From: an uncultured Aquitalea sp.
Lineage (GTDB): Bacteria; Pseudomonadota; Gammaproteobacteria; Burkholderiales; Chromobacteriaceae
Length of the DNA stretch: 64,000 nucleotides
Reading direction: 5' to 3'
Assembly (NCBI RefSeq): GCF_945957525.1
Contig: NZ_CAMFLA010000005.1
Location: forward strand, 62,001-126,000
The notes beneath the pieces were generated by a model. The model did not search any database and had not been told where the DNA came from. It saw nothing but the letters and a program-made list of their open reading frames with translations. Shown here piece after piece: positions 25,786 through 35,290 of the stretch. Both the position numbers and the translations under genes were made by a program. Every line of letters starts with the position of its first letter. Position 1 is the first letter of the stretch.

Positions 25786-26904
25786 TCAGGGGCGCGGCGT
25801 GCCGGCCGGCACGCAGGCCAGCGCCTCACCCAGCTGCTGGCAGCTGCCCTCCAGCGCTTCGCCCCGGCGACCGGTAAAGCTGCAAGTCGAGCCGGCAGTG
25901 CGAGCGCGGCAGGCCTGCATCGCCTCCGGCGGGGGGTGGCGGCGGCCGGACGGGGCGTCCATCGCGCTGGGGGGAGGATGATTGGAACCGGCATCATCGG
26001 CTTTGCCGGCCTTGGCCGTGGCTCCGGCGCGGACCGGCGATCCGCGGAAGCAGCCCAGCGTGTAGGGAAACTCTCGCGTCATCACGTAGTGATAGATGCT
26101 GACCAGCCGGCCATTCCACAGTACCCGCGAGACTCTGCCGTGGCAGGCGTCGAGATCGCTGTTTTTCAGTTCGCGGCCGTTGTCGTCAAACAGGCTGTAG
26201 ATGCCGTAGCCGTCCAACGCATAGCCCACCAGACGCTGGTTTTCCTTGATGCCGGGCATGCAGGGGCTGGGGCCGTGGTAGTGGTAGCGTCCGGCTCGCT
26301 CGGGATGGCCGTTGCAGCTGTCCTGCACCTCATGCGCCACAGCGTCGCGGCCCTCGTCGTCCAGTGCGTTGAAGATCGGCACACCGTTCAGGGCGACGCC
26401 TATCGGCCCCATCGGTAGACAGGCTGGGTCTGCGGCGGCTTGCGGCTCCAGCGGCAGATTCCAGACAAAGTCCTGCTGGTGGATGGCGTTGGGGTTGCGG
26501 TCTATCTGGTAGACAGGGTCTGAAACGGCCACGGGGAAGATGCCGGTGGCCGCGGCCACCGGCAGGCCGTTGCCGCTGATTTGGCGTTGGCCGTTTTGGG
26601 TCAGCGCCTGAAAGCTGGCTTGCGGCCAGAGCACCTGCCCCAGCACATGCAGCTTGGCGGTTTCGTCCCAGGTGTTGTCGGCTTTGATCCAGGGGCCCTT
26701 GCGTTGCGCGCCGCCGCCGTGAAAGCGGGTTTGACAGGCAAAGACATGGCCGGCGCGGGGAGCGGCGCTGACGCGGCCATCGCCCAGCGGCAGGGCGCGG
26801 CCGTTCAGGGTCAGAGTTTTGCCCGGGGCTTGCCAGTCGTGCGCCTTGGCGGGCAGGGTAGTCAGCAGGGCCAGCAGGCTCAGGGCGCGGATGGAAAGGG
26901 GCAT
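25786..26904 (-). CDS. Exported YHYH-domain protein
   Basis: 372-residue protein with a signal peptide (LSLLALLTTLPAKA, cleavage before HDWQ). The central region carries the name-giving motif in GRYHYHGPSPC near residue 209, with nearby conserved cysteines and DGYGIY; these are features of the YHYH family (PF14240), whose function is not known. The C-terminal 80 residues are Pro/Ala-rich with further cysteines and look like a separate small disulfide module. Good ribosome site (GGAGG) before ATG 26904. Downstream of the signalling operon on the same strand, but 68 bases away. Confidence 0.78.
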   Translation of the reverse strand: MPLSIRALSLLALLTTLPAKAHDWQAPGKTLTLNGRALPLGDGRVSAAPRAGHVFACQTRFHGGGAQRKGPWIKADNTWDETAKLHVLGQVLWPQASFQALTQNGQRQISGNGLPVAAATGIFPVAVSDPVYQIDRNPNAIHQQDFVWNLPLEPQAAADPACLPMGPIGVALNGVPIFNALDDEGRDAVAHEVQDSCNGHPERAGRYHYHGPSPCMPGIKENQRLVGYALDGYGIYSLFDDNGRELKNSDLDACHGRVSRVLWNGRLVSIYHYVMTREFPYTLGCFRGSPVRAGATAKAGKADDAGSNHPPPSAMDAPSGRRHPPPEAMQACRARTAGSTCSFTGRRGEALEGSCQQLGEALACVPAGTPRP

Positions 26905-26946
26905 GGCTATCCTCCTGTAAAACGGGCCTTGGGTTGGGGCCCGCTT

Positions 26947-26958
26947 CTTCGGCCAACC
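26947..26958 (+). repeat. CTTCGGCCAACC repeat, copy 7
   Basis: Exact 12-mer (13-mer form) in the short spacer between the GGDEF gene and the YHYH gene. Confidence 0.9.
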
Positions 26959-26971
26959 TGGGCCGCGGCGG

Positions 26972-28873
26972 TCAGTCCGCGGACTCCACCCGGTTGCGCC
27001 CGCTGCGCTTGGCGCGGTACAGCGCCTGATCAGCGGCCTTGATCAGCGATTCGATATTGGCGTGGTCGCCCTGCATTTCGGCAACGCCGATACTGACGGT
27101 GATACGCTGCGTTTGCTGCGCCGTCACCATGGCGTGGCCGGCTACCGTGGTGCGGATGCGTTCGGCCACCTGGATGCCGGTGTTCAGCCGGGTATCCGGC
27201 AGCAGGATGAGGAACTCCTCGCCGCCAAAGCGGCAGATCACGTCGCTGCGACGACAGAGCATGCGCAGGATGCCGGCCAGTTCTTGCAGGATGGCATCGC
27301 CCACATCATGGCCCTGTTCATCGTTGACCTGTTTGAAGTAATCGATGTCCAGCATCAGCGCCGTCAGCGGCTGCTGGCTGCGGCGGGCTTCTTCCCACAC
27401 TTGCGGCAGGTAGCGCATGGCGTAGCGGCGGTTGTAGAGGCCGGTGAGACCGTCGGTTTGCGCGGCCTCCTGCGCCATCTGGTTGTCGATGGACAGCGCT
27501 TCCAGATGGCGTTTGAGCTGCTCTTGCTGCATGAGCAGGTTGCGTTGTTCCTGAATGATGCGTTGGCCGGCCAGCAGGCGCGCCTGCAGGATGCGCGGCG
27601 GAATGGGCTTGCTGATGAAGTCGTCCGCGCCGCTGCCGAAGACTTCCTCGAGGCTGTCTTCGTCGTCCAGCACAGTGAGCACGATGATGTAGAGCTGGCG
27701 CCCGGCCGGCGTGGCGCGCAGCTTGCGGATCAACTCCAGCCCGTCCATTTCCGGCATGGCCAGATCGGTAATGACCACCTGCGGCGGCTGTTGCACCACC
27801 AGTTCAAACGCCTCTTGGCCGTTGGCTGCCACATCCACGCGGTGTCCCAGCAGCTCCAGTAAGCGGCGCAGCAGCAAACGCTGGCTGGGTTCGTCTTCCA
27901 CCACCAGGATGTGCATCGCCTCTTGTTCGTTGTCCGGGCTCTCCTGGCGCGGTGCAATGGCCTGCCGGCGCTCCAGAACGGCAAAGGGCTCTTCATCCGG
28001 GCTGGCGATGCCCAGCTGGGCGTTCCAGTCTCGCCATTCGCGCAGGGCTTCGTCGCACAGGCGGGCGAAGTGGCCGATATCGATATCCAGCTGAATGGCC
28101 TGTTTTTTCAGGTCGGCATAGCGCTGTACGCGGAATTCGCCGCTGAGCAGGAACAGCTCGGCCATGCGGTTGGCCAGTTGCAGGCAGCGGGTAAGGCGGG
28201 CGGTGCGGGAGTTTTCGGGCTGGCGCAGGGTTTCCGGCGCTTCCTGATGGCTGACGGCCTCGCAGAACATGGCCGGCAGGCCCCAGTCGCGCAGCAAGGC
28301 CGCGGCGACTTCAAGATGGGTGTAGCCGAACAGCTGGCTTTCCGCCTCGCTCATGAGCGGGTCGTAGGGGTGGCCGTGTTCGCGGATCAGCTCGCTGTAG
28401 GCGTCCGGGTGCAGCGTGGCCATGGACAGTTGGCCAATGGTGGACATGATGCCCAGCGTGAAGAGTTCGCCGGCCGGCGCCAGTCGCAGCTGCATGCCCA
28501 GTTGTTGCATGGCGGCGCCGCAGGCCAGCGCGCGCGACCAGTGACGGTCGTAGTCAAAGGCCTTGCACTGGCCTCGGCGGTATTCCGCCACCAGCGCAAA
28601 GGTCAGCGCCACCTGGTGCACGGTGTTCAGCCCGATGGACATCAGCACGTCCGGCGTCAGCGCCACGGCCGGGCGGCTGCGCACAAAGGCGGCCGAATTG
28701 GCCACCTTGAGCAGGCGTCCTATCATCACCGGATCGGTGTTGAGCGCGGCGATGAGTTCGGGCAAGGGCACGTTGTTGTGCTCGCTCAGTTGCATCACCT
28801 TCAACACCGTGCCTTTGGGCGAGGGCAGGTTGCCGCTGATTTTCAGTTCGTTGAAGCGGGCAGGCTCAAGCAT
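26972..28873 (-). CDS. HDOD-REC-GGDEF diguanylate cyclase
   Basis: 633-residue soluble protein. An HDOD domain occupies about 15-215, a receiver domain about 320-435 with phospho-acceptor near 368 (VVITDLAMPEMDG), and a GGDEF domain from about 473. The active site is intact (RFGGEEF near 553) and is preceded by RRSD exactly five residues upstream, the RxxD inhibitory site, so a feedback-inhibited cyclic di-GMP synthase is predicted. I start at ATG 28873, overlapping the stop of the HD-GYP gene by eight bases; a longer frame to 29035 lies inside that gene. Last gene of the five-gene operon; phosphorylation probably comes from the upstream kinases. Confidence 0.9.
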   Translation of the reverse strand: MLEPARFNELKISGNLPSPKGTVLKVMQLSEHNNVPLPELIAALNTDPVMIGRLLKVANSAAFVRSRPAVALTPDVLMSIGLNTVHQVALTFALVAEYRRGQCKAFDYDRHWSRALACGAAMQQLGMQLRLAPAGELFTLGIMSTIGQLSMATLHPDAYSELIREHGHPYDPLMSEAESQLFGYTHLEVAAALLRDWGLPAMFCEAVSHQEAPETLRQPENSRTARLTRCLQLANRMAELFLLSGEFRVQRYADLKKQAIQLDIDIGHFARLCDEALREWRDWNAQLGIASPDEEPFAVLERRQAIAPRQESPDNEQEAMHILVVEDEPSQRLLLRRLLELLGHRVDVAANGQEAFELVVQQPPQVVITDLAMPEMDGLELIRKLRATPAGRQLYIIVLTVLDDEDSLEEVFGSGADDFISKPIPPRILQARLLAGQRIIQEQRNLLMQQEQLKRHLEALSIDNQMAQEAAQTDGLTGLYNRRYAMRYLPQVWEEARRSQQPLTALMLDIDYFKQVNDEQGHDVGDAILQELAGILRMLCRRSDVICRFGGEEFLILLPDTRLNTGIQVAERIRTTVAGHAMVTAQQTQRITVSIGVAEMQGDHANIESLIKAADQALYRAKRSGRNRVESAD

Positions 28874-29954
28874 GATGGCCGCCTTCTTTGTAGGGGCTGT
28901 GCACGGTAGGCGGAACTTTCTCATCGGCAAACTGTTCGCGGATGCGCTGGACGTCTTCCCAGGCGGCGAACAGGGCGTCGACGCAGACCGGGTCGAAGTG
29001 ACGACCTTTTTCGTCTTCCAGATAGCGGCGGGCATCGTCCAGCGGCCAGGCGCGCTTGTAGGGCCGGTCGGAGGTGAGCGCGTCGAACACGTCGGCCACC
29101 GCCACGATGCGGCCCCATAGCGGTATGGCCTCGCCGGTCAGGCCGGACGGGTAACCGCTGCCGTCGAATTTTTCGTGATGGCTCAGGGCGACCACCGCTG
29201 CGCATTGCAGCAGCGGCGATACCGAGTCGTTGAGGATTTCGTGGCCGAAGCCCGGGTGCTGCCGCATGATGGCCATCTCGTCATCGGTGAGCTTGCCGGG
29301 CTTGAGCAAGATGGCGTCCGGGATGCCGACCTTGCCGATATCGTGCATGGGCGCGGCTTCTTGCAGCATTTCCTGTTCTTGCTGGGGCAGGCCCAGTTCC
29401 CGGGCGATCAGGCGCGCGTAGGAAGACATGCGCAGCAAGTGCGCGCCGGTTTCCGGGTCGCGGTATTCCGCGGCACGCGACAGTCGCAGAATGGCTTCTT
29501 TCTCGCGGGCGCGAATTTCCGCCGTGGCCTTTTTCACTTCTTCAAGCAGCCAGGCGGCGCGATTGGCCAGTTGCTGGCTGCTTTTGCGCAGCGCTAGCAG
29601 GTTGCGTACCCGCACGGTCAGTTCCACTTTGTCCACCGGCTTGGTGAGAAAATCTCGCGCGCCCATTTGCAAGGCGAGATGGCGCACGTCGCGCTCGGTG
29701 TCGGCGGTCACCATCACCACGGGCACGTCTTGCCGCTGGGGGAGGGCGAGGAAGCGGCGCATGAATTCCATGCCGTCCATTTCCGGCATCATGTAGTCCA
29801 GCAACACTAGATCCGGCTCGTACAGGCTGCACCAGTCCAGTGCTTGGCGCGGATCGGAGAACGTGTCCACTGTGACGTCGTCCAGCTTTAGCAGGATGTG
29901 GCGCAGCAGCAGCAGATTGGTGTCGTTGTCGTCCACCACGATGACGTGCGACAT
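28866..29954 (-). CDS. REC-HD-GYP cyclic di-GMP phosphodiesterase
   Basis: 362 residues: receiver domain (1-120, phospho-acceptor D53) joined by a helical linker to an HD-GYP domain. Metal/catalytic HDIGK is at 204-208 and the GYP signature is HHEKFDGSGYP at 259-269, both intact, so hydrolysis of cyclic di-GMP is expected (RpfG class). It starts four bases after the hybrid-kinase stop and overlaps the GGDEF gene. The operon thus encodes a degrading and a synthesising enzyme, each with its own receiver. Confidence 0.92.
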   Translation of the reverse strand: MSHVIVVDDNDTNLLLLRHILLKLDDVTVDTFSDPRQALDWCSLYEPDLVLLDYMMPEMDGMEFMRRFLALPQRQDVPVVMVTADTERDVRHLALQMGARDFLTKPVDKVELTVRVRNLLALRKSSQQLANRAAWLLEEVKKATAEIRAREKEAILRLSRAAEYRDPETGAHLLRMSSYARLIARELGLPQQEQEMLQEAAPMHDIGKVGIPDAILLKPGKLTDDEMAIMRQHPGFGHEILNDSVSPLLQCAAVVALSHHEKFDGSGYPSGLTGEAIPLWGRIVAVADVFDALTSDRPYKRAWPLDDARRYLEDEKGRHFDPVCVDALFAAWEDVQRIREQFADEKVPPTVHSPYKEGGHHA

Positions 29955-29957
29955 CGC

Positions 29958-32900
29958 TTATTCCTTTCCATAGCCCGCAATGAAAACCAGGATGGCGTCC
30001 ATCTCGGTTTCGATGCGGGCGGCGATATCGGGCAGGGCTTGCCGGTTTTCGTCCTTGGCGGCGGCATACAGCTGGGTGGCCAGGGTAGCCAGCGTGTCCG
30101 CGCCGACGTTGGCGGCGCTGCCTTTGAGCTCGTGGGCCAGTTTGACCATATGGCCGCCATCGCTTTGCAAGTCCAGCCGCAGCCGTTGCCGCCAGCGTTC
30201 CAGCGAGTCGCGGAAAATCTCCAGCATCTCGGCGATGGCTACCGGGTCGTCGCCAAGGAATTCCGTCAGCCGCTTGACGGAGAAGCCGTTCCGGTCCGCC
30301 TTGGGCGCTGGGGCCACGGCGGGCGGCTCGACGCCGGGTTGATGCGGCAGCCACTGCGCCAGCCGGGTTTCCAGCGTGCTGTATTCAATCGGCTTGGCGA
30401 GGTAATCGTCCATGCCGGCTTCCAGGCAGAGGGCGCGGTCGCCCTCCATGGCGTTGGCGGTCATGGCGATGATGGGCAGGCGGCGGCGATCCGGCTTTTC
30501 GCTTTCCAGCTTGCGGATGGCGCGGGTGGCTTCATAGCCGTCCATTTCCGGCATCTGGCAATCCATCAGGATGGCGTCGTAATGCTGTTGGCCGATGGCT
30601 TGCAGCGCTTCGCCGCCGTGGCTGACCACATCCACCATGAAGCCCATCTTGTGCAGCATGCTGGCGGCCACGCGCTGGTTTACCGGGTTGTCTTCGGCCA
30701 ACAGCAGGCGATAGTGGCGGTCGGCGCGCAGGCTGGGTGGTATCGCGTTTTTGTCCGGGGTGTGCAGGCGGATGCCGCTCGGCGCCCATTGCACCAGCAG
30801 GGCGTCCAATAGCGCCGATTGCTTCATCGGCTTGTGGAGCACGGCCAGGCCCTGATGCGCAAGCAGGTTCTTGCGTTTGCCGTCCGGCTCCTGCAAGCAG
30901 GCCACCATGGGAATGCTTTCCACTGCCAGCATTTGCGCCGCCTGTTCCAGCGTGGCGTCCGGCAGCGGTTCTATCAGCAGCAGCGTGTCCGGTCTGCGAC
31001 CGGCGGCGGCTTGGTCGCGCAGGGCTTCCAGCAAGCCGGCGAGGCTGGCGCAGGTTTGATGCGGCACGTTCCAGCTATCCAGATACCGGCTCCACAGCGC
31101 ACGGTTGTCCGGGCTGTCGCCGGCGATCATCACCAGATGCCGGGACGGATCGTCGCGCGCGGTCAGGCAACTGTCGTTGCCGGTGGCCGGCAGCGGCAGG
31201 CTGACCCAGAATTCCGAGCCTTCGCCCTGCAGGCTTTCCACGCCGATGGCGCCGCCCATGGCTTCGGCCAACCTCTTGCAAATGGCAAGGCCAAGACCGG
31301 TGCCGCCGTATTTGCGCGTGGTGGAGCTGTCTGCCTGGGCAAAGGGCTGGAACAGTCGTTCCTTGGCGGTGGGGCTCAGGCCGATGCCCGTGTCTTTCAC
31401 GCACAGCCTCAGCTGCACCGTGCCGCCCTCGCGGTGATCCAGCGTGGCGGAAACCAGCACCATGCCGTTTTCAGTGAACTTGATGGCGTTGGACAGCAGG
31501 TTCAACAGGATCTGGCGCAGTCGCGTGGGGTCGCCGCACAAGGTGTCCGGCACGTCCGGCGTGGCGAAGCTGGCCAGCGTCAGCCCTTTGGAGTGGGCCT
31601 TGCTGGCGACGATGTCCAGCGTGCCTTCCAGCAACTGGCGCAAGGAGAAGTCAATGGCTTCTATTTCCAGCCCGTCGGCTTCGATTTTGGAGAAATCGAG
31701 GATGTCGTTGATGATGGACAGCAGCGTGTCGGCCGACATCTTGATGGTGCGCACGAAGTCGGATTGCTCTGCGTCCAGCGGCGTATCGTTGAGGAGTTCG
31801 ATCATGCCGATCACGCCGTTGAGCGGCGTGCGGATTTCGTGGCTCATGGTGGCGAGAAACTCGCTCTTGGCCCGCGCGGCCTTTTCCGCCGCCTGTTTGG
31901 CCTGTCGCATCTGCTCTTCGCGCTCGCGCGCCTCGCTGACATCGGCGAAGGTGGTGACGCTGCCCGCCAGCTTGCCGTTGAGCAGCAAGGGCGTATTGCA
32001 GACACGCACCGGCAGCGGCGCGCCGTCCTTGCGAAAGAACAGCTCGTCTTCCGAGCGGTAGGTGCGTTTTTCCTGTTGCGCGCGGTAGATAACGCAGTCT
32101 TCCAGCGGCAGCTTGTCGCCATTGGGCAGGTGATGGTGAATCAGTTCATGCACGTTCTGGCCGTGCATGTCGATGAAACGCCAGCCCAGCATGTGTTCGG
32201 CTTCGCGGTTCATGTAGGTGAGCCGGCCCTGCATGTCCATGGCCAGCACGCCATCGTCCATATTGTTGAGCAGCGCGCTTAGCCACAGCTCCTGTTCTTT
32301 CTGGGCGGAGATGTCGCGCAGGATCAAGCGCTGGCTGCCGGTCTTGCCGGCGGCGAAACGAGCTTCCAGCAGCACCAGTTGGCCGTCCTTGTCCGGCATG
32401 GCCAATTCGAACGGCCTGCCATGCGCGCCTTGCGCCGCCATGCCGAACTCTTGGCGAAACACCGGGTGAAATTCTACCGGCAGCAGGGCGAACAAGTCGG
32501 ATGGCGGCCTTTTGCCGGCAAACGTGCGCAGCCAGCGGTCGTTGGCGTCGAAGATGCGGCCGTCCGCGTCGCAACTCAGCAGGAAGTAATCCAGTTGCTC
32601 TAGTTGCGCCAACAGGGGGCGCTCATCGACGTTGTGCCCCGGCGCCATAGCCAGCAGGGATTGCAGGTTGATTTTTTCCGCCATGTCCAGCGGCGTGGTC
32701 CGATCGCCCAGCAAGAACAGCGCGGCGGTTTGGGCGGCTTGCACGCGGCAGGCGTAGCGGCCGGCCTGCAGGCTTTCGGCAAACCCTTCGCTGTCCGGAG
32801 CAGCCTGATCCAGCAGGGCAAGGGCTTCCCGCAAGTGGGCGTTGTCCGCTTGCCAGGCGGTCAGCAAACGCCAGTTTTGCTGTTGCTTGTCGGCCAGCAT

Positions 32901-32996
32901 GGCATGAGGCAGCCGGACGAGGCCGGCAGCCAGCATGGCCAGGTTCCGCAGTTTGTCGACGTTGACGGCCTGGGAGGGGGAGTCAGGCTTCTGCAC
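29958..32996 (-). CDS. Hybrid sensor histidine kinase with REC-REC-HPt tail
   Basis: 1012 residues, no obvious membrane helix, so cytoplasmic. Order: N-terminal helical region, PAS (about 128-240), PAS/PAC (245-365), HisKA with phospho-His in SHEIRTPLNG near 383, HATPase (about 500-615, N and G boxes visible), a degenerate receiver (about 630-750, where LLIEPLP replaces the acceptor aspartate by Glu), a canonical receiver (770-890, acceptor in LMDCQMPEMDG near 812), and a C-terminal HPt with His in HELKGSAANVGA near 953. A complete phosphorelay in one chain that probably feeds the two downstream receivers. One 12-mer copy lies in the HATPase region. Confidence 0.92.
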   Translation of the reverse strand: MQKPDSPSQAVNVDKLRNLAMLAAGLVRLPHAMLADKQQQNWRLLTAWQADNAHLREALALLDQAAPDSEGFAESLQAGRYACRVQAAQTAALFLLGDRTTPLDMAEKINLQSLLAMAPGHNVDERPLLAQLEQLDYFLLSCDADGRIFDANDRWLRTFAGKRPPSDLFALLPVEFHPVFRQEFGMAAQGAHGRPFELAMPDKDGQLVLLEARFAAGKTGSQRLILRDISAQKEQELWLSALLNNMDDGVLAMDMQGRLTYMNREAEHMLGWRFIDMHGQNVHELIHHHLPNGDKLPLEDCVIYRAQQEKRTYRSEDELFFRKDGAPLPVRVCNTPLLLNGKLAGSVTTFADVSEAREREEQMRQAKQAAEKAARAKSEFLATMSHEIRTPLNGVIGMIELLNDTPLDAEQSDFVRTIKMSADTLLSIINDILDFSKIEADGLEIEAIDFSLRQLLEGTLDIVASKAHSKGLTLASFATPDVPDTLCGDPTRLRQILLNLLSNAIKFTENGMVLVSATLDHREGGTVQLRLCVKDTGIGLSPTAKERLFQPFAQADSSTTRKYGGTGLGLAICKRLAEAMGGAIGVESLQGEGSEFWVSLPLPATGNDSCLTARDDPSRHLVMIAGDSPDNRALWSRYLDSWNVPHQTCASLAGLLEALRDQAAAGRRPDTLLLIEPLPDATLEQAAQMLAVESIPMVACLQEPDGKRKNLLAHQGLAVLHKPMKQSALLDALLVQWAPSGIRLHTPDKNAIPPSLRADRHYRLLLAEDNPVNQRVAASMLHKMGFMVDVVSHGGEALQAIGQQHYDAILMDCQMPEMDGYEATRAIRKLESEKPDRRRLPIIAMTANAMEGDRALCLEAGMDDYLAKPIEYSTLETRLAQWLPHQPGVEPPAVAPAPKADRNGFSVKRLTEFLGDDPVAIAEMLEIFRDSLERWRQRLRLDLQSDGGHMVKLAHELKGSAANVGADTLATLATQLYAAAKDENRQALPDIAARIETEMDAILVFIAGYGKE
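31262..31273 (+). repeat. CTTCGGCCAACC repeat, copy 8
   Basis: Exact 12-mer (13-mer form) inside the hybrid kinase gene, non-coding strand, opposite RLAEA. Confidence 0.9.
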
Positions 32997-33051
32997 CTAG
33001 GGTGAAGCTCCGTGTGTTTTTTGATATCGATGGAAAGGGCGGGGGCCTGGC

Positions 33052-33423
33052 TTAACCGGCCGTTCGTCCCAGGGCCGCTTCCAGCGCATCGCGCGACAGG
33101 GGTTTGGTGATGATGGCGTCAAAGCCTGCTTGCAGGATGGCAGCTTGTTCATCGCTCATCGCGTGCGCGGTGTAGGCCACCAGGCGCAGGCCTTTCCAGC
33201 GCTCGTCGCGTCGTAGCTGCTGGCACAGTTCGATGCCGCTCATGCCCGGCATGCTGATATCCAGCAGCAGGCAGGCGTAGGCCTGCTTTTCCATTTGTTC
33301 CAACGCTTCCGCGGCGCTGGCTGCCTGGCCTGTCTGCCAACCCATGCGTTGCAGGAACAGGGCGGCCACCTTGCGATTGATCTCGTCGTCGTCGACGATC
33401 AGGATGGTGTCCTGTGCGCTCAT
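33052..33423 (-). CDS. Stand-alone receiver protein
   Basis: 123-residue single receiver domain: acidic pocket D11-D13, phospho-acceptor D55 in LLLDISMPGMSG, threonine switch in AYTAHA, and K108 in ITKPLS. There is no output domain, so it acts by protein contact or as a phosphate shuttle between the upstream Cache kinase and the downstream hybrid kinase. Its start overlaps the kinase stop by four bases (ATGA), and a 55-base gap separates it from the hybrid kinase. Confidence 0.92.
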   Translation of the reverse strand: MSAQDTILIVDDDEINRKVAALFLQRMGWQTGQAASAAEALEQMEKQAYACLLLDISMPGMSGIELCQQLRRDERWKGLRLVAYTAHAMSDEQAAILQAGFDAIITKPLSRDALEAALGRTAG

Positions 33424-35111
33424 TGATGTTTTCCTTCCAGCGGGATGTCGACGTGGAACACGGTGCCCACGCCGGTTTGCGATTCAAGGGTGATTTTGCC
33501 GCCCATCAGCCGCACCAGTTCCTTCACCAGCGCCAGCCCCAGGCCGGAGCCGCTCTGCGCGCGGGTGAGGAAGGCCTCGGCCTGACGGAACTGTTCAAAC
33601 ACCATCTCCTGCTGATCCGGCGGGATGCCGCAGCCGGTGTCGCGCACCTCCAGCTTGAGATGGTGGGCGGTCAGTCTGGCGTCGACCGTGATGCCGCCCT
33701 TGTCGGTGAACTTGACGGCATTGTGCAGCAGATTGTTCATGATCTGCGTCAGCTTGGTCTGGTCGAGTCGTCGCTTGCCGTCGTCGTTGTCGGCTTGCGA
33801 GTAGTTCAGCGTCAACGTCAGTCCCTTGCCGTCAGCTTGTGGGCGGAACAACTCCACCACATCCTGCAGGGCTTCGGGCAACTTGACGTCGGTGACTTCC
33901 AGCGGCATGCGGCCGGCTTCAATGCGCGCCATGTCCAGCACCGAGTTGACCAGATTCAGCAGATGTTTGCCGCTCTTGTTGATCATGCCCACCGTGTCCA
34001 GATCGCCCGGGTCGGTGAGTGTGGCCTGCAAGAATTCGGAGCAACCCAGAATGCCGTTGAGCGGGGTGCGCAATTCGTGCGACATGTGGGCGAGGAATTC
34101 GGACTTCATACGGCTGGCGGATTCGGCTTGCGCCATGCTCTTTTTCAGACGCATGGCCATGCTGTACATGAGGAGTCCGGCCAGACCGAACATCAGCGAC
34201 ATCAAGGCGGCGGCCAGGTAATAGCTGTTTCGATGCTGGTAAAAATCCGCCATTGCCTCTTCGTTGCCCATGCCCATCAGCACGGCCAGCGGATAGCCGT
34301 CCACCGCGCGATAGCTGACGGTGCGGCTGATGTGGTCGATGCCGCTGACCTGCTCGTAGCGGCCCTGATTGCTGGCCGGCCACTGTTTGAACAGGTTGCT
34401 GTCCTTGATGCTCATGCCGATGCCCATGCCGCTGGCGCTGCTGCGGGCGCGCACGATGCCGTCGGCGCCCACCAGCGTCACCACGCCGGTGCGGCCAAGA
34501 TAGACATCTTTGTAGAGGCTGGTGAAGTAAAAGGGGTCGACCGATACCACGACCACGCCGCCGAAACTGCCGTCAGGCTTGTTGATGCGACGCGTGAATT
34601 GCAAGGACCATTTGTTGGAGGCGCGTCCCTTTACCGGCTTGCTGATGAACAGTTTGCCGTTGTCCTGATTGATGTGGACCTTGAAGTGTTCGCGGTCGCT
34701 GAGGTCCACTTTCTTGAAGTTGGGCACGCTGGACATGCGCAGCATGCCATCGGGGCCGATGATGGCGATCTGCACGAACAGTTCGCTCTGGATGATGCCC
34801 TTGTCCACGTAGTCGCGGATGTTCATCTTGTCGCCTTCCTGTTCGTACTCGTACTTGAGGAACAGGACGGACTGATCCACGGCGCGTACCGTGCGGGAGA
34901 TGTGTTCTTCGAAGGCGCGCACCATACTTTCCCGGGTGCGCTGGCTTTCCAGCTGGCTGCGCTGGTAATCCTCTTTCACTTGCCAGATCACCGCGCCCCA
35001 GACCAGCGCGATGAGAAACAGGCTGAACATGGGAATCACCCATTCCAGGCTGAGCCTGGCGAGGGCGTGCTCAAACAGCCCGGTGATTTTCATCCTGGTG
35101 CTTTTCATCAT
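33420..35111 (-). CDS. Membrane sensor histidine kinase with extracellular Cache domain
   Basis: 563 residues. Membrane helix 1 (about 22-44), a periplasmic double-Cache domain (45-290; GIIQSELFVQIAIIGPDG, SDREHFKVH, SVDPFYF are typical dCache strands), membrane helix 2 (about 298-318), HisKA with phospho-His in SHELRTPLNG near 342, and a HATPase domain to the end (NNLLHNAVKF, DTGCGI, GSGLGLALV). It should sense a small extracellular ligand, often an amino or organic acid in this fold, and is the first gene of the operon that ends in the cyclic di-GMP enzymes. Confidence 0.92.
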   Translation of the reverse strand: MMKSTRMKITGLFEHALARLSLEWVIPMFSLFLIALVWGAVIWQVKEDYQRSQLESQRTRESMVRAFEEHISRTVRAVDQSVLFLKYEYEQEGDKMNIRDYVDKGIIQSELFVQIAIIGPDGMLRMSSVPNFKKVDLSDREHFKVHINQDNGKLFISKPVKGRASNKWSLQFTRRINKPDGSFGGVVVVSVDPFYFTSLYKDVYLGRTGVVTLVGADGIVRARSSASGMGIGMSIKDSNLFKQWPASNQGRYEQVSGIDHISRTVSYRAVDGYPLAVLMGMGNEEAMADFYQHRNSYYLAAALMSLMFGLAGLLMYSMAMRLKKSMAQAESASRMKSEFLAHMSHELRTPLNGILGCSEFLQATLTDPGDLDTVGMINKSGKHLLNLVNSVLDMARIEAGRMPLEVTDVKLPEALQDVVELFRPQADGKGLTLTLNYSQADNDDGKRRLDQTKLTQIMNNLLHNAVKFTDKGGITVDARLTAHHLKLEVRDTGCGIPPDQQEMVFEQFRQAEAFLTRAQSGSGLGLALVKELVRLMGGKITLESQTGVGTVFHVDIPLEGKHQ

Positions 35112-35290
35112 TGGCTTCCCGCTATGTTGTTCCTGCCTTGCGTGAGGCGGAACTTATTGTGATGACTGCCGCTCGCCGCGACCTTGCGTCAAGGCGATGT
35201 CAAGGGAGGTACCCCTGATTCAATGTACAGCATGCCCCTATCATTTTGTAGGACAGCCTTTAGAAAAACCGTGACAAAACGCAAGTTTGC

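Noticed and set aside
28166-28175. GGTTGGCCAG and similar partial matches to the 12-mer (also 10218, 54571)
   Set aside because: They share only the GC-rich core GGTTGGCC and lack the GAAG end, so they were not counted as copies.
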